Assembly (NCBI GenBank): GCA_009786775.1
Contig: WQRL01000025.1
Span: 1-11,245 of the forward strand
Reading direction: 5' to 3'
DNA length: 11,245 bases
Source: Oscillospiraceae bacterium
GTDB taxonomy: Bacteria > Bacillota > Clostridia > Oscillospirales > Oscillospiraceae
Made by a program: the position numbers and the translations under genes. Every line of letters starts with the position of its first letter. Position 1 is the first letter of the stretch. Below, piece after piece: positions 7,190 through 11,245 of the stretch. The notes below the pieces were generated by a model. The model had not been told where the DNA came from and searched no databases. It saw only the letters and a list, made by a program, of their open reading frames with translations.

Positions 7190-7789
7190 ATGGATTTTTT
7201 TCCGTCAGCGCTTGAAAATTTAATAGATAAATTTGCAGGACTTCCGGGAATTGGCCGCAAGACTGCTCAGAGGCTCGCTTTTTTCGTAATATCACTGCCT
7301 GACGGCGAGGCAGAAGATTTTGCTAGAGCCATTTCAGAGGCCAAGAGCAGTGTCCGCGCATGTTCAATATGCCTAAATCTCACCGACGGCGAACTTTGTG
7401 CCGTATGCCGAAGTGAGCGCAGGGATGCAAGCGTTGTGTGTGTCGTGTCAGATCCCAAGGGCGTATTGGCCATTGAGCGCTCTCACGAATTTAAGGGCAG
7501 ATATCATGTGCTGCACGGAGTTATTTCGCCAATGAACAATGTGGGGCCGGACGACATCAAAATAAAAGAGCTTATAAGCCGCGTTGCCGACGGCGGTATT
7601 GACGAGGTTATAATGGCCACAAATCCCGATACTGAGGGTGAAACCACCGCAAGATATATCTCACGCCTGCTAAGGCCCTTTGAGGTGAAAGTTACCCGCC
7701 TGGCCTATGGCATCCCCGTCGGCAGCAGCCTGGAGTTTGCTGACGATGCGACACTTATGCGGGCGCTGGAAGGCAGAATGGAAATATAA
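7190..7789 (+). CDS. recR: Recombination mediator RecR
   Basis: This 199-residue protein is of standard RecR length. RecR works with RecO (and RecF) to load RecA on gapped DNA covered by SSB. A helix-hairpin-helix segment LPGIGRKTAQRLAF occupies residues 18-31. The zinc site is C58, C61, C70 and C73. The Toprim domain runs from about 80 to 175 with VVSDPKGVLAIE, YHVLHGVISPMN and the ATNPDTEGETTARY segment, followed by the conserved LAYGIPVGSSLEFAD. The ribosome site GGGAGG lies in the last codons of rpe, and the start is one base after the rpe stop. The common Firmicute neighbours dnaX and the YbaB/EbfC-family gene are not here. Confidence 0.97.
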   Translation: MDFFPSALENLIDKFAGLPGIGRKTAQRLAFFVISLPDGEAEDFARAISEAKSSVRACSICLNLTDGELCAVCRSERRDASVVCVVSDPKGVLAIERSHEFKGRYHVLHGVISPMNNVGPDDIKIKELISRVADGGIDEVIMATNPDTEGETTARYISRLLRPFEVKVTRLAYGIPVGSSLEFADDATLMRALEGRMEI

Positions 7790-7906
7790 CCATGCGCGCG
7801 TGAGCACTTGTTATAGCTGCGCTAAAACAAAGTCATCAAGGATTAGCTTATGTATCCTTCAAAACATGGGCAAGTAATTAATTAATAAGGAGATAAATAA
7901 AAAAAC
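7790..7906 (+). other. Leader and spacer upstream of RNase J
   Basis: This 117-base gap holds two possible RNA stems: TTGTT/AACAA with inner TAGC/GCTA (7808-7830, one A-A mismatch) and AAGGAT/ATCCTT (7838-7859). Neither has a T-tract, so they are not standard terminators. An AT-rich stretch TAATTAATTAAT precedes AAGGAG (7887-7892). No clear promoter pair was found. Confidence 0.35.
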
Positions 7907-9565
7907 ATGGCTGAAAAATTAAAATTAATACCCCTTGGCGGTCTCAATGAGATTGGCAAGAACCTAATGGTGTATGAGTATGGGGGAGATATAATCCTAG
8001 TCGATTGTGGGCTGGGTTTCCCTGATGATGATATGTATGGTGTTGACATCGTTATACCCGATGTTACCTACCTGATCAAAAACCACACCAAAATCCGTGG
8101 AATAGTGCTGACGCACGGCCACGAAGACCACATTGGGGCGCTGCCGTATGTGATGAGGGAGATTAAAGCCCCCGTCTATGCCACGCCCCTTACAGCAGGG
8201 CTAATTGAAATCAAGCTCCAGGAGCACGGGCTTTTGGACAAAACCGAAATTATAGTGAAAAAAGCGGGCGAAACAATGCAGCTCGGCTGTTTCAAAGTGG
8301 AGTTTATCCACGTAAATCACAGCATACCTGACACCGTATCGCTGGCGATTAAGACACCTGTGGGTATGGTTATCCACACAAGTGACTTCAAAATAGACAC
8401 GACTCCGGTTTCGGGCGGGATGATAAACATTGCCCGCTTCGGTGAGCTGGGCAACAAAGGAGTGCTGGCGCTGCTTTCCGACTCTACTAATGTTGAGAGG
8501 CAGGGCTACTCCCACTCCGAGCGAAATGTAGGGGAGCGGCTGGATGAGCTGTTTGACGGCTGCACCTCGCGTATAATAGTCACCACATTTGCATCCAATG
8601 TCCACCGTGTACAACAGGTAATAGACTGCGCCGCGAAATATGGCAGGCGTGTAGCGGTGACAGGCAGAAGTATGGAAAATGCAATGAGGGTGTCCACGGA
8701 ACTTGAATGTATAAAAATACCGGAAGGTCTCCTGATGGAGCTTAATCAAATCAAGAACCTCCCGCCTGAGAAAGTTGTAATAATAACCACAGGCAGCCAG
8801 GGTGAGCCCATGAGTGCCCTTTACAGGATGGCCTTTGCAGGGCATAGGCAAATTGAAATCAAAGCCGGTGACAGGGTGATTATTTCCTCATCAGCCGTCC
8901 CTGGAAATGAGCGCATGGTAAGCCGTGTAATCGACGAGCTGTTTAGGCGCGGAGCTGAGGTTATGTACGACAGAATTTCAGACCTCCACGTTTCAGGCCA
9001 CGCCTATCAGGAAGAGCTGAAAATGATTATAGCCCTGACCAAGCCCAAGTTTTTCATCCCCGTCCACGGAGAGCACAGGCATCTTTGCACCCACGCAAGG
9101 CTTGCAGAGCAGATGGGTATAGTGCCCAAAAATATAGTCATACCTGATATTGGCAAAGTAATTGAAATTTCAGGCAAAAGCATATCCAAAAACGGCACCG
9201 TACCATCAGGCAAGGTCTTGGTGGACGGCACTGGTGTCGGGGATGTAGGTTCAGTTGTCCTGCGCGACAGAAAGCACCTGGCCTCTGACGGGATGATAGT
9301 TGTAATTGTAAACTTGTCAAGCGAGGATGGATCTCTGGTTTCACCGCCTGACATACTCACGAGAGGATTTATTTACGTCAAAGAATCAGAAGAGCTAATG
9401 CGCGAACTCAAAGATGTCGTCACGACTGTGGTGGACGAATACATAGCCGAAAACATGTCGGACTGGGCAGCTCTCAAAGGTCAGATAAAACGCTCACTAT
9501 CTGAGCACCTGTACAAAAAAACAAAGCGCAACCCCATGATTTTGCCCATGGTGACGGAAATCTAA
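7907..9565 (+). CDS. rnj: Ribonuclease J
   Basis: This 552-residue metallo-beta-lactamase/beta-CASP nuclease is close to the usual length of about 555. RNase J degrades and matures RNA as a 5'-to-3' exonuclease and endonuclease and is central to mRNA turnover in Firmicutes. Visible family features are LIPLGGLNEIGKN (7-19), VDCGLGFPDD (32-41), the metal-binding THGHEDH (69-75) with H70, H72, D74 and H75, VNHSIPD (136-142), HTSDFK (157-162), and the beta-CASP motif IPVHGEHRHL in the C-terminal half. The C-terminal domain of about 100 residues ends near KRNPMILPMV. Whether it corresponds to J1 or J2 cannot be settled here. AAGGAG lies 14 bases before the ATG, longer than usual. No other in-frame start fits better. 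It stands alone between rpe-recR and the arsC-like gene. Confidence 0.96.
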   Translation: MAEKLKLIPLGGLNEIGKNLMVYEYGGDIILVDCGLGFPDDDMYGVDIVIPDVTYLIKNHTKIRGIVLTHGHEDHIGALPYVMREIKAPVYATPLTAGLIEIKLQEHGLLDKTEIIVKKAGETMQLGCFKVEFIHVNHSIPDTVSLAIKTPVGMVIHTSDFKIDTTPVSGGMINIARFGELGNKGVLALLSDSTNVERQGYSHSERNVGERLDELFDGCTSRIIVTTFASNVHRVQQVIDCAAKYGRRVAVTGRSMENAMRVSTELECIKIPEGLLMELNQIKNLPPEKVVIITTGSQGEPMSALYRMAFAGHRQIEIKAGDRVIISSSAVPGNERMVSRVIDELFRRGAEVMYDRISDLHVSGHAYQEELKMIIALTKPKFFIPVHGEHRHLCTHARLAEQMGIVPKNIVIPDIGKVIEISGKSISKNGTVPSGKVLVDGTGVGDVGSVVLRDRKHLASDGMIVVIVNLSSEDGSLVSPPDILTRGFIYVKESEELMRELKDVVTTVVDEYIAENMSDWAALKGQIKRSLSEHLYKKTKRNPMILPMVTEI

Positions 9566-9573
9566 CCCAAAAA

Positions 9574-9652
9574 CCGGCGTAGCGGGCGGCAGGCCGCTTT
9601 AGCGGAGATGCCGGAAAGCAGCAGAGGCTGCGTAGCCCGCCTAAGTGAGGCT
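9574..9652. repeat. Hairpin-dense repeat-like spacer element
   Basis: Within about 80 bases are an outer inverted pair CCGGC/GCCGG (9574-9578 and 9610-9614), alternating AGCGG (9581), CCGCT (9594) and AGCGG (9601) half-sites, a hairpin GCAGC-agag-GCTGC (9618-9631) and a hairpin GCCT-aagtg-AGGC (9639-9651). CGTAGC recurs before both GGGC and CCGC. The 12-mer CCGCTTTAGCGG (9594-9605) also occurs in the kinase gene at 4821. No T-tract follows, so it is not a typical terminator. It looks like a dispersed, REP-like non-coding repeat. Confidence 0.45.
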
Positions 9653-9682
9653 ATGGGTGACAATGCGAGGGAGTACCAAGAC

Positions 9683-10015
9683 GTGAACATTCAGATTTTT
9701 GGAAAATCCAAATGCTTTGACACTAAAAAAGCCGAGCGCTATTTCAAAGAGCGCCGGGTTAAATATCAGCGGATTGACCTAGTTTCGTTCGGCATGAGCC
9801 GGGGGGAATTTACCAGCGTGAAGCAGGCAGTTGGATTGCAAAACATGATAGATGAGAGTGCGCAGGGCGCCGAAATACTGGCGTATCTTGCATACGATGC
9901 AGACAAGGAAGAAAAATTATTTGAAAACCCTGACCTAATCAAAACTCCGGTAGTGAGAAATGGCAAAAAAGCCACAGTTGGCTACTGCCCTGAGATATGG
10001 AAGCAGTGGGAATAG
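9683..10015 (+). CDS. ArsC/Spx-fold thioredoxin-like family protein
   Basis: This 110-residue protein has the ArsC-family fold pattern: IQIFGKSKCFDTKKAERYF at the start with one cysteine, C11, at the ArsC catalytic position, VKYQRIDL as the second strand, a helical middle, and LIKTPVVRNGKKATVGYC with the expected cis-proline P89. It lacks the CxxC of Spx. The arginine-rich LIRRPIV segment of true arsenate reductases reads LIKTPVV, so arsenate reduction is doubtful. A thiol-redox role or a glutathione-independent relative is possible but not shown. I chose GTG 9683, with GAGGGAG (9667-9673) nine bases upstream. The longer frame from ATG 9608 would begin inside the hairpin-rich spacer and add residues foreign to the family. 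Uridine phosphorylase follows after 28 bases. Confidence 0.8.
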   Translation: MNIQIFGKSKCFDTKKAERYFKERRVKYQRIDLVSFGMSRGEFTSVKQAVGLQNMIDESAQGAEILAYLAYDADKEEKLFENPDLIKTPVVRNGKKATVGYCPEIWKQWE

Positions 10016-10043
10016 CCTAAGGCCTGAAAGGATGGTCGCGGAT

Positions 10044-10820
10044 ATGTCTGAGAATATGGCGCTTGGCGCAAATAAGGAGCATAAACAATACCACATAGAC
10101 CTGCTGCCTGGGCAGGTTGGGGAGTATGCGATACTTCCGGGCGACCCCGGGCGCACTGAGGAAATTGCAAAGCACCTGCAAAACCCTGTTTTCGTCACGG
10201 AAAAGAGGGAATACAAAACCTACACAGGCGAGCTCTTGGGCAAGAAGGTCTGTGTCATGTCCACGGGAATAGGCGGCCCCTCGGCTGCAATCGGCATTGA
10301 GGAGCTTATAAAATGCGGTGTCCATACATTCATAAGAGTGGGCACCTGCGGGGGCATGCAGCATGATGTGCTGCCGGGCGATGTTGTGATTTCACAGGCA
10401 TCCATCCGCTCCGAGGGTACTAGCTACGAATACCTGCCCTCAGGCTACCCTGCCTGTGCAGATGTGACGGTAATAACGGCCCTTCAGGAGGCCGCAAAAA
10501 AAGCCGGCCTGCGCTATCACACAGGAGTCACCCACTGCAAGGATAACTTCTACGGACAGACGGAGCCGGATAGCATGCCGGTTTCGGAGATGCTGAAAAG
10601 TAATTGGGATGCCTACATAAAAGCAGGCTGCCTAGCCTCTGAAATGGAAGCTGCAGCTCTGTACACCGTGGGCATGGTACGCCGTGTGCGCGTGGGCTGC
10701 GTGCTCACCGCCGTGTGGAACCCTGAGCTTCACAAAGCGGGAATAGCCCAGACTCAGTGGCTAGATAACGAGCGGGCCATCAGATGCGCAATTGGGGCAA
10801 TGGAGATTCTGATGCGGTAG
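10044..10820 (+). CDS. udp: Uridine phosphorylase
   Basis: This 258-residue cytoplasmic enzyme of the nucleoside phosphorylase-I family would split uridine with phosphate into uracil and ribose 1-phosphate for pyrimidine salvage. Evidence is YAILPGDPGR (phosphate binding), the KREYKTYTG segment, STGIGGPSAAIGIEEL, RVGTCGGMQ, GDVVISQASIRSEGTSY, THCKDNFYGQ and CLASEMEAAALYTVG with the ribose-binding Glu-Met-Glu. The arginine two residues after the uracil-binding glutamine in E. coli Udp is not seen at that place, so the base preference is less certain. ATG 10044 follows AAAGGA (10027-10032) by 11 bases. ATG 10032 and 10056 are alternatives, and the frame opens as far as 9960 inside the arsC-like gene. 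It probably shares a transcript with that gene, ending at the terminator near 10841. Confidence 0.9.
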   Translation: MSENMALGANKEHKQYHIDLLPGQVGEYAILPGDPGRTEEIAKHLQNPVFVTEKREYKTYTGELLGKKVCVMSTGIGGPSAAIGIEELIKCGVHTFIRVGTCGGMQHDVLPGDVVISQASIRSEGTSYEYLPSGYPACADVTVITALQEAAKKAGLRYHTGVTHCKDNFYGQTEPDSMPVSEMLKSNWDAYIKAGCLASEMEAAALYTVGMVRRVRVGCVLTAVWNPELHKAGIAQTQWLDNERAIRCAIGAMEILMR

Positions 10821-10840
10821 TAAGATAAATATGACAGTTT

Positions 10841-10870
10841 AGTGCTGAATTTGTATGATTCAGCACTTTT
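10841..10870 (+). terminator. Intrinsic terminator after uridine phosphorylase
   Basis: A perfect 10-base stem AGTGCTGAAT/ATTCAGCACT (10841-10850 and 10858-10867) with a 7-base loop is followed by a short T-tract. It lies 20 bases after the stop codon. The T-tract is short and the stem is only moderately GC-rich. Confidence 0.8.
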
Positions 10871-10963
10871 GTGTTGTGGGGATACTTAAAGTTTGTTAAA
10901 CTGATTTCAGCTTATTGAGCTACCCAGAAGACCTGATTACTAAATGGAAGGGATGTGGAACTT

Positions 10964-11245
10964 ATGAAGTTTAAGGCGAAAATTGACTGGTGGCTGCATA
11001 TTATATTTGCGGGATTTGTTGTTGCGAATATTTGGGCAATTGCGGCGGCATTTACAGGAAATATCGCAGCAATTATTACCGCTGTGGTGTTTACGCCGTT
11101 AAATGCGCTGCTTATAATTCCCGTTTGGACAAAATCGTATTACTTGGTTGAAGATAATGAGCTTCTCATACGCTCAGGGCTGATTAAATATCCTTCGATT
11201 GATGTTATGCGCATCACGGCCATAGCAAATTCCCGCAACCCCATT
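10964..11245 (+). CDS. Membrane protein with bacterial PH-like domain (3' truncated)
   Basis: The first 94 residues are present and the frame is open to the right edge. The N-terminus MKFKAKIDWW leads into two hydrophobic segments, at about residues 11-29 and 33-55. These are followed by KSYYLVEDNELLIRSGLIKYPSIDVMRITAIANS, which has the pattern of small bacterial PH-domain membrane proteins: a short strand YYLVEDNELLIRSG, then a loop with a conserved I-x-x-I-x-x-I arrangement. The B. subtilis YyaB-like group is a likely relative. GAAGGGA (10946-10952) lies 11 bases before the ATG. The terminator upstream implies its own promoter, which I could not identify with confidence. Function is unknown. 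Confidence 0.75.
   Translation, partial: MKFKAKIDWWLHIIFAGFVVANIWAIAAAFTGNIAAIITAVVFTPLNALLIIPVWTKSYYLVEDNELLIRSGLIKYPSIDVMRITAIANSRNPI

Noticed and set aside
7808..7830. Hairpin after recR as a terminator
   Set aside because: It has an internal mismatch and is followed by AGTCATC rather than a T-tract.
8201..8851. Long minus-strand open frame (216 codons) inside RNase J
   Set aside because: It lies wholly antisense to a gene with complete conserved motifs. Its translation is rich in His, Tyr and Cys and lacks any domain pattern or credible ribosome site.
9608..9682. Upstream ATG giving the ArsC-like protein 25 more residues
   Set aside because: The extra residues come from the hairpin-rich spacer and precede the conserved IQIFGKSKC start. 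GTG 9683 has a good ribosome site.
9960..10043. Upstream start for uridine phosphorylase at 9960
   Set aside because: It would overlap the arsC-like gene by more than 50 bases and add residues outside the family. ATG 10044 has AAAGGA upstream.

Overview
The window looks like a chromosomal segment of a Gram-positive anaerobe of the class Clostridia. The Oscillospiraceae/Ruminococcaceae side is a guess. The evidence is RNase J, a DUF6382-FHA protein, WG-repeat and Tad-pilus genes in one run, a TelA-family protein, AGGAGG-type ribosome binding sites and moderate base composition. I see no tRNA, rRNA, CRISPR array, transposase or phage gene.

Layout. (1) Positions 3-1207 hold the 3' end of a TadE-like pilus gene and an A24 prepilin peptidase, translationally coupled. 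They are the tail of a Tad/Flp pilus cluster that lies mostly left of the window. (2) Positions 1353-5187 hold a phospho-signalling module: a membrane-anchored WG-repeat protein, a DUF6382-FHA protein (ATGA overlap) and a Hanks-type Ser/Thr kinase. The kinase has a repeat-like insertion in its C-lobe and a probable frameshift near its 3' end. (3) On the minus strand, a TelA-family gene (6325-5171) converges on the kinase and overlaps its last 17 bases. (4) An AT-rich divergent promoter region with a 19-bp palindrome (6432-6450) separates telA from rpe-recR (6532-7789). (5) RNase J (7907-9565) is followed by a hairpin-dense repeat-like spacer, then an ArsC/Spx-fold thioredoxin-like protein and a uridine phosphorylase, closed by an intrinsic terminator at about 10841. 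(6) A membrane protein of the bacterial PH type starts at 10964 and runs off the right edge.

How the genes fit together. The kinase can phosphorylate threonines that an FHA domain reads, and the WG-repeat protein could be a surface or membrane partner. Their position directly behind pilus genes suggests phospho-regulation of Tad pilus assembly, which is inference. The right half is housekeeping: pentose phosphate metabolism, recombination repair, RNA decay and nucleoside salvage. The most notable irregularities are the insertion and frame problem in the kinase, the 12-mer palindrome it shares with the spacer after RNase J, and the operator-like palindrome in the divergent promoter.
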